This document shows, piece by piece, positions 1 through 11,105 of a DNA stretch of 64,000 nt. Under the pieces are notes generated by a model, which saw nothing but the letters and a program-made list of their open reading frames with translations, did no database searches and was not told the origin of the DNA. Source of the DNA: Cunninghamia lanceolata. Taxonomy: Eukaryota > Streptophyta > Pinopsida > Cupressales > Cupressaceae. The DNA is taken from NCBI GenBank assembly GCA_027924645.1, contig BSBN01000293.1, positions 5,604,501 to 5,668,500 on the forward strand. Direction: 5' to 3'. A program made the position numbers and the translations under genes. The stretch's first letter is position 1. Each line of letters starts with the position of its first letter.

Positions 1-1147
1 CTTTTATTCAGCTTCATGCCTCTTAAGGCAGCATTGAATAAGCTTACTGTTCATTAATGGTTCTCACTTCAAGTCACCCTGAACTGACAATCATGGATGG
101 ACATTGATCTTGAGACTCTTATAAAGACTCTGTGAATTATTCTTTTAGTTGAAATGTTCCTCTTTGCACAGTATGAATAAGTACTCCTATCTCATTCCCC
201 TTGAGACTTAGGAGAAGCATGATGAGTGCTACCCTTGTGGGAGCCCACTTTCCACCACATGCTGAAATGTCTTCAAGATAGCAACATAACTTCTTCTATA
301 CCAGCACATGAAACAAACACGTTAGTTTAAAAGAGTGAAGCTCAATGATCATTTCATTTCCAGTTCCTCTTGTCTATGGATGATTTGTATCTGATTCAAT
401 ACATCATAGACAGTGTATTATGTCTCTGCCTGATGAAGTTCATGGGATAAACCATATCTTGAGCTCTAAAAAAATCCTGTCCATCTCCTGTAGGTTCATC
501 AAAGGTCAGGAGCAAAGGGCAAGCTGCAATAATGATTAACTCAAGACCTTTATAGGCAATGATAGATATGCTCTATCTTATTTACTCCATTACTTTAGTT
601 TTTGTAGATGCATAGTATACTCTTTGTTATGTATTGACTCAACTATTCCCATAGCTTGTGTGTGACATTTGATCTATCTTGCTTTCATTCACTGCAATGT
701 TTATTCCATTTGTATCTCATTTGTAAAATTGAATGATCATTGTAATGAAATGAAACAACTCCTTTAACTGATGAATACTCTGCAATGCAATGAATGATGA
801 ACTGAATCTCTTTCCTCTATTACAACATTGATAAAACTAAACTCCTCAAGCACTTTAAACTATGAAAAAATATTTTAGCAGAAAATGTTAAAAATCTTTC
901 ATCTTAAGATAGAAAAATGTATCAGCTTGTCCAATTTGAGCTGTAAGTGAAAAATTGGTAACAACAACCTTAGCGGAATCAAGACGGTGATATGCCCACT
1001 TACTCTTTACTCTTTATTATCTTTGGGATGAGGAAGGGATAAGGCCCAAAGCCTGATCCCTGATATGTTATTTTCTATAATAAGAGTAAGCTCATTTGAT
1101 ATGATTTGATCAAATCTAATCACCACCTTGCTTTCAGAACTATAATC
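1..1147. other. Unassigned flank, no gene recognised
   Basis: I see no supported coding region or RNA gene here. The sequence is AT-rich and non-coding in appearance. It lies just upstream of the plus-strand relic E, so by analogy with the related LTRs of A and C it may be E's upstream U3 sequence, but I could not align it by eye with those LTRs. The 122-codon minus-strand frame at 1007-1375 overlaps the E coding relic antisense and is treated as chance. Confidence 0.4.
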
Positions 1148-2887
1148 ATGGAGGAGGACACACCAGTCAAAGAGGTCAAGCATGATTATAAGGGGTACCT
1201 CCCACCATCCAAGATGCTGAGCCAATTCTCCTAAATTGGAGACATAGACTTGGGGGCTCGAGACATGCAAGCTTTTCTCAAGAAGGTTAATACAACAGAA
1301 GGGAGATCCTTCTAGAATCAACAGATGACCATATCTAGAGTAATTCAAGCAATAGCCTTTCCCATCTCTCTCCAATCTCTAAAGCTAGTCCAAGATTGTG
1401 CCAAGGCCTATAAACCTAGGAGTAAGAGGATCATCGGGCCATTTAGACAGGTCATCATGGACATCTCCTCTGACATGATTGACATGGTCTTTAGCATCCT
1501 TATCTTTGAGCCATATGAGAAGATAACACTTACATAATAGAGACCTTCTACTCCAACAAAAACTACTAGAACTTATATTAATCAACAGCTATTGGCAACT
1601 TAGAGGAAGCATCCAATGAAGATGGTGGCAGTACATCTAAGGGTGAATTTAGAGAGTATGGTAAGGAGTTCATCTCACTTCTTAGTCAGGTGTTTGTCCT
1701 CCCTTCCTCAGACAAGTGGCACCCTTGGATGTGTTACTTCTGCATGAAGGTGATTGAAAGGAAGCATATTGATTGGGGGTCCTTCATTAGCAATAAGATA
1801 GATGAGCAACTGTCCATGGTGGAGAAGACATGGGAGTTCTATATGACTTCATATCTTGTTTACATGTTATCTTATCAAACCAGTTTTCTGAGGCTATAAC
1901 AGGTTGGATCCCTCCAAAAGAGAGAGGTATTGGTTTATCAACATTTTCCAAGCTAGAGCTCCTTGAGAGCCAAAATCATTATAAGGTAGTTAATGATGCC
2001 TTCATCTATGCTATTGTTAGAACCTTGGAGAACAACTACTCTCAAAGGTTGTCTCCAGAGGCTTGTGATGAAAAGGCTAACTAAGGACATTGGTATATAC
2101 AATTCAAGTCCTTTTCATACATCAATGTAATGGGCTACTCAAAGCCTCCATACAAGATCCCCAAATACCCTAGTGATAAGGCTATATTACTAGAAATTTG
2201 TAGGTAGGTGTCTGAGGTGTATAAGCTCATTGTTGGAAAGCATAAAACTAGATTCAAGTTTCCTATCTAGATATGAGGCTACACCTACCCAAGCATCACA
2301 CAGACAAAATGTGTAGAGTTAGAGATGGCACCATGGGCCTTGTACTTGTTCAATATCACTACGGCAAGGTTTGATTTGATTGGATGCATCAACCCCCTCG
2401 TTGGAAAATTGTACAAACATGAAGACATTGTTGAAGACCATTGGACTAACTGTATGGATGATCATGAGGACAAGCTAAGAGATCATTTCAGGGTAAACCT
2501 ACACTTGGCAAAAAGTTTGAACCTTCCCAACCTCCCAAAGGTCCCATAGTGTATTTAAAAGAAGATGGTAATATTCTAGACCCCATCTATGTGCAGAGCC
2601 ATTGGATGATGTAAATTAGGGGCATGATGAAATTACTTCTTTGAAGGATAGGTCCCAAGTAGTCCTAATGCAAACCAAGAAGTGGTTTCTCAAACCTTAT
2701 CCTATGGTGGATCCCTATCCCTCTAAGAAAAAAGACAAACCCAAGAAATCAAGTTAAGAAGTGTCTTCATAGGCTACAAAAGGAGCTAAGGCAATCCCTA
2801 TTGTCCCTAAAGAGAACAGGAGTACCAGAGTTGCTACTACTAAAAAGGAGAAAGAAAAACCTAAGATAGTGCTAGTAGACTCCAATG
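1148..2887 (+). pseudogene. Element E: decayed U3-ORF-family protein, N-terminal part
   Basis: This is the plus-strand relative of the long ORFs on the minus strand in the LTRs of A and C. The ATG at 1148 opens a frame (MEEDTPVKEV...) carrying a block LVQDCAKAYKPRSKRIIG, which matches LVIECAQNYNPQTRQVVK in element C. The frame then shifts twice: 1690-1899 contains a block with FYMTSYLVYM, matching FYMTSYIVYS in C, and 1830-2549 continues with KVVNDAFIYAIVRTLENN, matching KLVNDAFSMHLVRTMEED. Several internal stops are present, so it is inactive. The relic stops exactly where element A is inserted and resumes in frame at 55955 once one target-site copy is discounted. Function is unknown; it belongs to the same LTR-encoded family described for A and C, and has more frameshifts than either, so it is probably the oldest copy. 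Confidence 0.75.
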
Positions 2888-2892
2888 AGATA
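2888..2892. repeat. Target-site duplication of element A, left copy (AGATA)
   Basis: AGATA directly precedes the TGTTGATG start of A and is repeated exactly at 55950-55954, directly after the CTCACAACA end of A. This pair ties two ends 53 kb apart to a single insertion. Confidence 0.85.
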
Positions 2893-3957
2893 TGTTGATG
2901 ATGATGTTAGTCATAACAACAATGATAAAATTCACAAAGCAAACCTTTATCTTCTTGAATAATGCGATCAATTCAGGATGAATTGATGATTCCAAGTCTT
3001 TGTTGATTAGGTCATAATCTCCTTATAGTCTCTCAATAGGTTTGATGTGAATTGTTGTTTTCCTTATTGGGGCCTTATGCTTGAATCTAAAGTATTTGTA
3101 TCATGATATGCAGATATTTATTTTGTTCCACCTACTCTATATAGATTCTCAACAAGTGATATCAAATCTTACAATATCTAACCAAGTCATGCAGATATTT
3201 ATGTTAAGTTTGATCAATTCTTCTAATTATCACTCTGGTTAACATTATCCATGATTTTTTTGATAACTTTGATTAGTTCTTCTGAAACCATCTCTAATTT
3301 ACTCAAATGTGAACTAGTCCATACTTGATTTTGCTTCCGCACTTCAAATTATTCTAGATAATATACCTGCAAGCAGATATTTCTATGATCTTTACCATTA
3401 TTTATGATTATTTGTATGATATTGTCAATTTTACATGTTTTTTTCTCAAATATGCATATGATCTTCATGTATCTATGGATGTCAGCATATTTAGTGTTCT
3501 GCTTTGCATTTATCAGTGTATTTCAGTTGTGATAATGATTTAATGAAATTTAAATAAATTGAAATGAAATACTAACATTATTTAAAGTGAGTGAGTCTTT
3601 GATAGTTGGTCCATATGCACAATTCAACATTTCATAAAATAGAGATGAAAATCAAACCATGTGTTACCAGGTCATTCCACAACTTCACACAGTCGATGCT
3701 AATCTTCAAAGGTAAGAGAATGACAATAATATCCACCAACTAACATGCATTCCAAGGGATGCAACATATTAAAGAAAAATATCCAGATGACATTCATAGA
3801 AGATTACTTAGAATTTATGATTGATTGTAATCTGTATCTCCATTTTATTCAACATTCAAAAGCATGCATATTTACAATCATTCTTGAGATAGAATCATGA
3901 CATTCAAAAATTTAGTCTCAATTAAGTCTCTAATAATTACAAAATGACAATCCTCCT

Positions 3958-3967
3958 CCTTTTATAG
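3958..3967 (-). promoter_or_regulatory. Probable LTR TATA box (CTATAAAAGG)
   Basis: On the minus strand CTATAAAAGG lies 170 bp downstream of the stop of the U3 ORF and about 1.07 kb before the LTR end. The same CTATAAAAGG is at the equivalent place in C (33612-33603), and CTATAAAAGA is downstream of the E relic (57619-57628). Conservation of position in three copies supports a real core promoter, which defines everything upstream, including the ORF, as U3. Confidence 0.65.
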
Positions 3968-4136
3968 AATAAGAAGAGGATGTGATTACAATTGATCCAA
4001 GGATCAGGATCATCCCAAAAGATTAATTGGTCAAGATTGAGACATGGCACATGATTTCCAGTTGGCAATCAATCTGGTGGTATCTGGATAGCATCTATAA
4101 TATTCTTCAAAATTGTTGACTTGGTCAACATGATAT

Positions 4137-7100
4137 CTACTCTGCTTCATCATCCTCTTCTTCATCAGTAGAAGGTTCTTCAGTTATTCTACATTTTCTT
4201 CACTAAACGAATTCATAAGCTTGGACAACTTTCTCTATCTCTGCTCTATCTAACACTTTAATAGCTTTCTTGGATGCATACCTCTATATCTTTAGTTGCT
4301 CTTGTAATGTCATCCACCTGTTAGTCCTGCTATCCAATTCTTCATTATACTTTTCTATTTTGGCCTTGATCTGCATGGCTACATCAATGGTATCATTAGA
4401 AAAATGTTTGATAGGATCTTCTACCTCAAGCTTAAAATTATCTTTGAATGCTCTTGTAGAAAAATCCACATCTTGATTCTCTATCTTTCCTTCAACCTCA
4501 CCCTCCAGGGCCTACAAAATCTCCAACTCTTCAACTAAGAGTTCATGTAATTTGATACTGATATATGTAATTTTATCATTGCATCCTTTTAGGATATCCA
4601 CCTCAAATCTCACATCTTCACACCAATTGTCTAGCTACAGAAATATCTAATGTGTTAAGAAGTTCTATGTTAAGAGGGTGTTACAATCTACTTTCCTCAT
4701 CTCCTTAAGTGTGACTAAATATCTACCACTCCTTATTAGTCTTTGCCCAACCTCTTTCTTCATCTTGTTAGCTTTGTTTTTCAAATTACTGAGCATATCC
4801 CAATTGGACAATGAGGTTTTTATTATCTGCTCACCTTCAGTCAAGAACCTGTTGAACCAATTGTCCATTACTTGAGCACGGTGCTTCTACACATCCAGGG
4901 CAGCTATCTCCTCTTGAGATAACAATGTTAATGAGGTAGAGGATGATATAGGCACATTAGTTGGTGCCACTAGTCCTTTAATGAATGCCTGAATTTGAGA
5001 AATTTTCTCCTTATGCTCTTTATTCTTTGTCTTATCCTTGGTTATCCTTGTAAGTAGGGCATCAATGCTATCCTTAGCTTCTTGACCCTCTTTCTTTGTT
5101 GTAGCAAATCCCATGTCCAATGTGGTTATTTAGAATTCACTAGCCATTATCTCCCCTTTTTCTTTGTCTACAACAAGTACAACTACCTAAACTGTCCTTT
5201 TTCCTATAGTGGGGTCCCTCTTTATTATAGAAGTAGCTCATGCTCTCCTATTAGGTTTAGCTACTTGAGATGAAAATAATGAAGATATGTCAAAATTAGA
5301 AGAATCAATAATTTGAGGTTGGTCTACCTCATGCCTAAGCCAATGTGGCACATCAGGTCCAAACCCACCTTGGTTAGTCTTCTCAATGTGAGCATCATGT
5401 ATCTCCACATTTTGTTCCTATTGTTCCTCATTGATAGGAACCTCTTCATCCATTTTCTATTGTTCATCATGTACTGCAACATCCTCTGAAATCATATCCT
5501 GATCCCTAGACTTATCCTAATTAGATTCTTTATTTTCTGGCACCTCCATATGGACATTCTCATCTTGATTATCTATATCCATGTGCACATCTTGAAGTGT
5601 CTGTGGATTTTGATCTCACACTGGCTAGTCATCTTGAGGTGGTGGAGTGTCTATTTTGGGTCCTTGATGGTTAGGATATTGAGTATCCCGATGAACTTCT
5701 TGGTTACCATCACCCACTATGTCCTCAACTTTTCTCTCATCTTCTTTGTTCAATGGACCTTCTTGTCTGGATATTTGTACTTCAGTATCCTTAGGATCCT
5801 CAGATCCAAATATAACCTTAGGACTTGATTGTCTAGATGTATCTACTTGTTGTTCCTTATCCTGTTCTTCAGCATGTTCCTTATCAATATCATGAACCTC
5901 ATGTTGTGTAGGCATCTCAGCATGTATTTCAATATCTATGGCTAAATTGTCCTGAATCTCTTCATGCTCCATGGTTTTGTCTTTCTCAGTATCCTCAGTG
6001 TCAACATATGTTAGGTCAATGGCTGTTGGGCTAGTCACCTTACCAATCAATCCATCGAGGCCTATTTTTTGTGCTACTGCCTCCAGATTGTCTACCTCTT
6101 CTTCTTCCTCCCTTGTGCTCTATTGCACTTGAGGTGTCTTTCAAGGATTCATAGTAGTATTCTTAACCAAGGCCTCTATAGGGTTGGCTGCAATGTCTTT
6201 AGTTACCTCATCATTAGTGAGGTCTATTGTATCATCTAGGGGTAGAGATTGATCATTTACTTTCTTCCTTTGCTCTTCTCTAGCCTCTTCTTCTAACTTT
6301 GTTTTGAATTTCACAATGGTGGGGATGGGAACATCATGTTGTAAACCTTGATGTACTACTCATACTTTAGATATCACCTTGCCCCCTTGTCCTTTGAGAA
6401 AAATGTCTAGTTGCTTACTTGTGGAGCCCCTCATTGTAGGTGGCAGTCCTGTCTTCTGTCTTGGGACATTTACCCCTATCAAAATATCTTCAGTTTTCTT
6501 CCTCTTAACTAGAGGCACATCATCCTCTTCACTTTCTTCTAAGTCCTGATAGTTGACCCCATGCTCACCTGCATCTGTATCTTGGGCAATAGGCACTTTG
6601 GATGTTGTAGCGGCAGAGGTTGAAGCTAACTTCTTTAGAGGAGATGGTCTAGGAGATATGAGGATACCCACATCCATACTCATTTTATTGGCTTCTTTAG
6701 AAGAAGCTCCTTGTGATTTCTTTTCCAGACCCTGCCTCTTGTATTCTAGGAAGTCATCGTAATCTTCCTTAGGTAGTTCTTGTCTTTTTCTTTTCTTTTC
6801 AATTGTGATAACCACCCCCTTGGCCTTGAGAGTAGCAACCTCCTGATCTACCCATGCTTGGGTCAATTTCAATACCCTCTATGTTATCATATCCTATGAT
6901 GTCTCTTCTGGTTGGCTCCAATCAAGTGGGGAGATAATTTCATTATATATCTTCTTGTTTTCATACTCATCTGACATTATTGCCCCATCATTGTGATGAA
7001 GTTGAGGAGGCACAGGTTTACAATCATCAGAGAAATCAGCCCAATAATCTTCTAAGTGCACATAATGTGCAACATTCTTATATATGTGTTTCTCCATCCT

Positions 7101-8342
7101 TTTGTAGGGTTCATACTATCTTGCCAGTGAGAATGGTTACAAATGTAACATTTGCAATCCTCCTTCTGCCTCCTTGGTTGATTCTATATCTGGGCACATA
7201 TACCACCCAATGTATATAGGAAAAATGACATTGGGTTTCTTATTCTTCTTTGCAAATGCCTCATATGAGGGCACTATTTGTCTGATCATCTCCATTAGGA
7301 GTACTAGGTCCATATGATATCTATGCAGGATCAAGGGTTGCCCACTAAAACCTTCCATTCTTATGTAAGTAAAAGTTGGGAACTAGATAAACCAAGTTCC
7401 ATTCTTTGTTATAACTTCTTGAGCTTCAATGCTCATCCTCTTCACCCTATCTTCTTCCATCATCTGAACTAGATGCATTATGAACAATCATTAACTCTCT
7501 TGTACTATTGGGGGATGATTTCCTCTCCAATTATAGGTAATGATCCCAAATGTTCACATCACTAGGGTTAAGTCCAGTTCTGCCAACTATTTGCAAGCCA
7601 TCAAAGGTTCGTTTGGTTGCACAAGCATATGCCACATATGGAACAAGTTTTCTTGACCACCTAGTTTCTTGATTCTTGAATCTAGGCTATCACTGATTAG
7701 TGACACCCACTGTACCTATTGATTGGTGGTCTCCACCATTCTCATTAGTCCATACATCCATGCCTTAAAATTGCGTGCATGTAATCTCCCTCTCATCCAA
7801 CTTAGCATAACCATCATGTATTGTATCTCTGGAGAGAATTCAAATTTGTACAAGTTCACAAGTAACTTGGTAGATGCTTTGTATGAGCTATCTTGAGCTC
7901 TCCATGAAAACATGATCTTCTTGTAGTCTGTATAACTTCCCTTGTATTGTTTCTCCAAAGCCCCCAGATCTATATTGTATAAACTAGGGCCTGTGGGGAG
8001 GTTAAATGCAGCTGTGATACCTGCAACTGAAAAGTTTGTGTACACCCTACCATGTTTCTTAACTCTTCTGGTGCCTAGGTTATAATTTTTAGCACGCACA
8101 TCTACCAGCTCAATAGCCTCTGTAGCATAAGAGAACCCACCAACATGCCACATCCCTAAGTTATAAATATTAATGAGCATAGGGTTTCCACTACCCTTCT
8201 ATGAATTAGTTGTCCACTCCTCCAAACTGGTGTTTCCATCATGCGTATCACCTATCAAACTAAATCTTAAACCAACCCCACTAGACTGTGCCTACATGGG
8301 AACCAAATTTTTTGCATAAGATCTATTCTTTCGAACCTCCAT
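4137..8342 (-). pseudogene. U3-encoded long ORF of element A (about 1,400 codons), stop-riddled
   Basis: The ATG at 8342 and the final TAG at 4139-4137 bound 1,402 codons in one frame; the open segments 8180-7716, 7358-7137, 7097-6894, 6872-6360, 6050-5625, 5120-4887, 4868-4665 and 4469-4284 all share it, so the breaks are stop codons and not frameshifts. Layout: an N-terminal region of about 350 residues with conserved blocks (SLYNIDLGALEKQYKG; MFSWRAQDSSYKAS); a central charged region rich in K, E, D and S with basic clusters (VPLVKRKKTED); and a C-terminal part that looks like coiled coil. It has no Gag zinc knuckle, protease, polymerase or integrase motif. I do not recognise the family. 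The N-terminal arrangement loosely recalls plant 'putative transposon protein' domains of unknown function, which is only a suggestion. It lies wholly in the LTR, in sense with pol. Confidence 0.7.
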
Positions 8343-10262
8343 TATATCCTACATTGATGGATATACATATTTCAACCTAACATGTAGTTCTATGAGCTTA
8401 AACCTAATTATTTCATGGGCATCATGATATTTTACACTTCACAAAGCATAGATATGAGCATCATCAAACAAATTTACCTTAAGTAAATACCATTTTACCC
8501 TTTACTACTCAGAAATGACAAAATGAGGGTTTCATATGTTACATACCGGATTTACATGCTTAAACCTTAGTTAACTGATGTCAAGATATGTAGATTTACT
8601 ATATATTCATCCTCTATCATTAAGCGTCCAATGTGCAGATGGTTATGTTATGAATGTAGATCATTGTAATGGTTATCGCAAAAGCTCTGGTTCTCTGTAA
8701 TATCGATCTCTGAATACTTGGTAAGTGTAAAATGACCATAAATCACCCTTTTAATGTTTAAAATCTAAGGGATTAGGGTATAATTAATGCTAAATTTCTC
8801 ATGTTCATAGATATCAGCATCAGGTCTTCAAGATCGTAATAGGTGGTGCTATATGATTTGAATGTTTAAATATCCACCTACTATTTTAGCGGCATTTAAT
8901 GCAGGATCTGCACATTCATAAATATCTAGACATTTAAACGATGTGCTCACTTTTTAGAATATCCAGATGCATATGATATCATCATGATATTGGTCAATTC
9001 TGACCAAGGGTGAATATCGAGTCATAAGTATTCGAAGGTAGTTTACCTTTGAATTTGAATATCAAGACATTATAAAATGTCCACATGGAAAAAGTTAATG
9101 TGCCACGTGGCACCAGCTGATTGGTTCTATGAGAACCCATGTATTTTGGTCATGGGGATGGATGTGTGGATATTAAGAAATATCTGGATGTTAAGTTTCA
9201 TGAAATATCCCTATGTCCAAATGTAAGGGTGACGTCATCCTTTTGAAAGATGTTATGAGTTGAGTGTAGTATGAATTCATCATCATATTAGTGAAAGTAT
9301 GCACATTAAGTTAATGTGTAGATATTTAAGGTCTGTCAATATGTTTTGAACTCCTAATGTCTGGATAACGTCATCATCCTTTCGTTATTTCTTTATGGTG
9401 ATATCAGATGCCGTCATCCAGACATTAGCGAATATCAAGATATTGAGTTAATATCCGGACATTGAGTTTTACTGTTATATTGGAGCAAGTCCACATATTA
9501 GCTAATGTCTACACATTGAAAGTGAACGTGTGTACGTATGGAATATCCATACACTCTGATGTTTTATTGCATCTTGGTTTAAAATTTGATGTGTGCACAT
9601 TTGCGAATGTGTGGACATTGAGTTTTCCTTAGTGAATTCTTATGCTCAGGACCTTAGCGAATGTTTGGACATTAGGGAATGTGATGATATCCCTAAGACT
9701 ATTTGACTAAGCTTTGATCGGGCATAACTTCCTGGTCTTAGAGAATTTTAGGGTGCTTTAAGAAGCAAACCTACTTAAAATTTTGCACTCTTTCACTTGG
9801 CAGGGTTAATGATGACAAATTCCACCTTTTAAAAATTAGATCTATATCATGAGGTCTTGATATGCATAGGATGACATCTTGACATGCCTTTTTTACTATT
9901 CTTACCATACCGCCCAAAATCAAAGAGCACACAACAAGCCAAGCAAAAGAAAAAAAGTTGGGTCCCTATTTTGCTGGGGCAAAATGGGGCATGTTGTGTA
10001 ACCTCACAACAACTTGCCACCAAAAAAAAACTAAAATTCCAATAATTCAAGAGATGAAGGCAAATTAAAACATAGTGTTCCAACTCATATCAACTATTAG
10101 CATCTTGAGCTTTCTGAATGATGTCATGTTCATCAGCATAACAATAAAATGATAAGGAATTAGGTGTGTGCATGTGATTCATATCCTTCATCTTGAAGGT
10201 AAGTTGAAAACACTAGTGATAGGTGTTAAGCTACATAGTTTGATTTAACCCTCATAGCCAAC

Positions 10263-10377
10263 CTAGATAGAGCCTTGTTGCCAATAGGCATCCATAGCCC
10301 CAACAAGGTTATCTTTGCAATTCTCTTAAGTAGAGCCCCACTGCTAGTTAGGCGTCCATAACCTCGGTAGAGTTACT
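10263..10377. repeat. Twin motif (two copies, about 60 bp apart), shared with element B
   Basis: Two related blocks begin GATAGAGCCTTGTTGCC and AGTAGAGCCCCACTGC and each continue through a GGCATCCATAGCCCC / GGCGTCCATAACCTC core to an AAGGTTATCT / AGAGTTACTT tail. The same pair occurs at 18311-18421 in B at the same distance from the LTR. They may be cis-acting RNA or DNA sequence, but the role is unknown. Confidence 0.55.
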
Positions 10378-10752
10378 TGGATAGCCTAATTATTTCTTTC
10401 CTTTGATATTCAATATATTTCTCTCTTTTTATAAGATATGATCATGTAAGCTCATATGCAAGGTGTGGACACTTGCTTATTTAGGTTGAGAATTGCAATG
10501 GTAGCAAGGGTAAACATTTAGATTTTTCACTTAACACTACACTAGCATGTTCAACAAATCCAAGGCTATTAGGTGTATTCTGTGAAGATCTCCTTGAACA
10601 AAAGAGTTTTCACTGATGAATAAAACATCACAGACCCAATCAGAAATACTAAAAACTAACATAAGTTGAAACCTATGTAAAACTTGTGTTCATTTCTTGA
10701 ATTCTAACAATTTCACTAGTTTTCTAAAGTGGAAAGGTGCACTATCTTGCCT

Positions 10753-10757
10753 AACCA
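10753..10757. repeat. Target-site duplication of R1, left copy (AACCA)
   Basis: AACCA precedes the TGTCACAACC start of R1. The partner at 40940-40944 is GACCA, one transition away. Confidence 0.6.
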
Positions 10758-10919
10758 TGTCACAACCCACATTTGAATTCTGAATATTAGAAATTGAAAA
10801 AAAAAAAAAAAACATAAAATGTAGATTAATTTAAAAATACAAATAATGTGGACACCATTAAAAATTGAGGATAAGATTATTTTAATTAAGGATAAGGTTA
10901 TCATTAAAATAACAAGAGA

Positions 10920-11105
10920 GTGGATGAAGCATTGTTATTAAAAAAAGAAGGTGGATGAAGCATTGTTATTAGACAAAGATAGTGGAGGGAGCATTTTCCT
11001 TAAACAAAGACAGTGGAGAAAGCATTATCAATAAATTAAAGGAGTGGAAGATGCAATAGCATTAAAAAACAAGAGTGGAAGATGCTTGGTTTTTTTATAA
11101 ATTGC
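10920..11105 (+). repeat. 31-bp tandem array, six units, upstream of LTR TATA box
   Basis: Units start with GTGGA at 10920, 10951, 10982, 11013, 11044 and 11075, an exact 31-bp step with no indel even though the units differ by many substitutions. The core is GTGGAnRADGCA followed by an A/T-rich tail. The sixth unit contains the TATA box. The same six-unit array is in the 3' LTR. It may be an enhancer in which sites repeat on the same DNA face, since 31 bp is close to three helical turns. Confidence 0.75.
11096..11103 (+). promoter_or_regulatory. Candidate R1 LTR TATA box (TATAAATT)
   Basis: TATAAATT lies about 340 bp into the LTR at the end of the 31-bp array. It is conserved at 29130-29137. 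If correct, U3 is short and most of the 5.46-kb LTR is R-U5. Confidence 0.45.

Larger units (their letters stand above)
2893..10011 (-). repeat. Element A 3' LTR, 7.1 kb, intact ends
   Basis: It starts TGTTGATGATG and ends CCTCACAACA (minus-strand LTR begins TGTTGTGAGG). The outer end is fixed by the AGATA duplication and the inner end by homology with B (CACAACA followed by ACTTGCCACC here and ACTAGCAACC in B). The 7,119 bp hold, in minus-strand order, about 1.7 kb of non-coding U3 (10011-8343), a 1,402-codon degraded ORF (8342-4137), a CTATAAAAGG box and about 1 kb of R-U5. The truncated right LTR (51276-55949) is its partner and aligns along most of its length. Confidence 0.8.
10012..10757 (-). 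other. Element A internal 3' region, non-coding
   Basis: This segment lies between pol and the 3' LTR of A and is broken at 10757 by R1. It aligns by eye with 18055-18800 of element B (shared blocks GTGTGCATGTGATT, TAGAGCCCCACTGC, GGACACTTGCT, AATGGTAGCAAGGGT), which links A and B as members of one family. No ORF is supported. No clear polypurine tract is visible next to the LTR on the minus strand. Confidence 0.65.
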
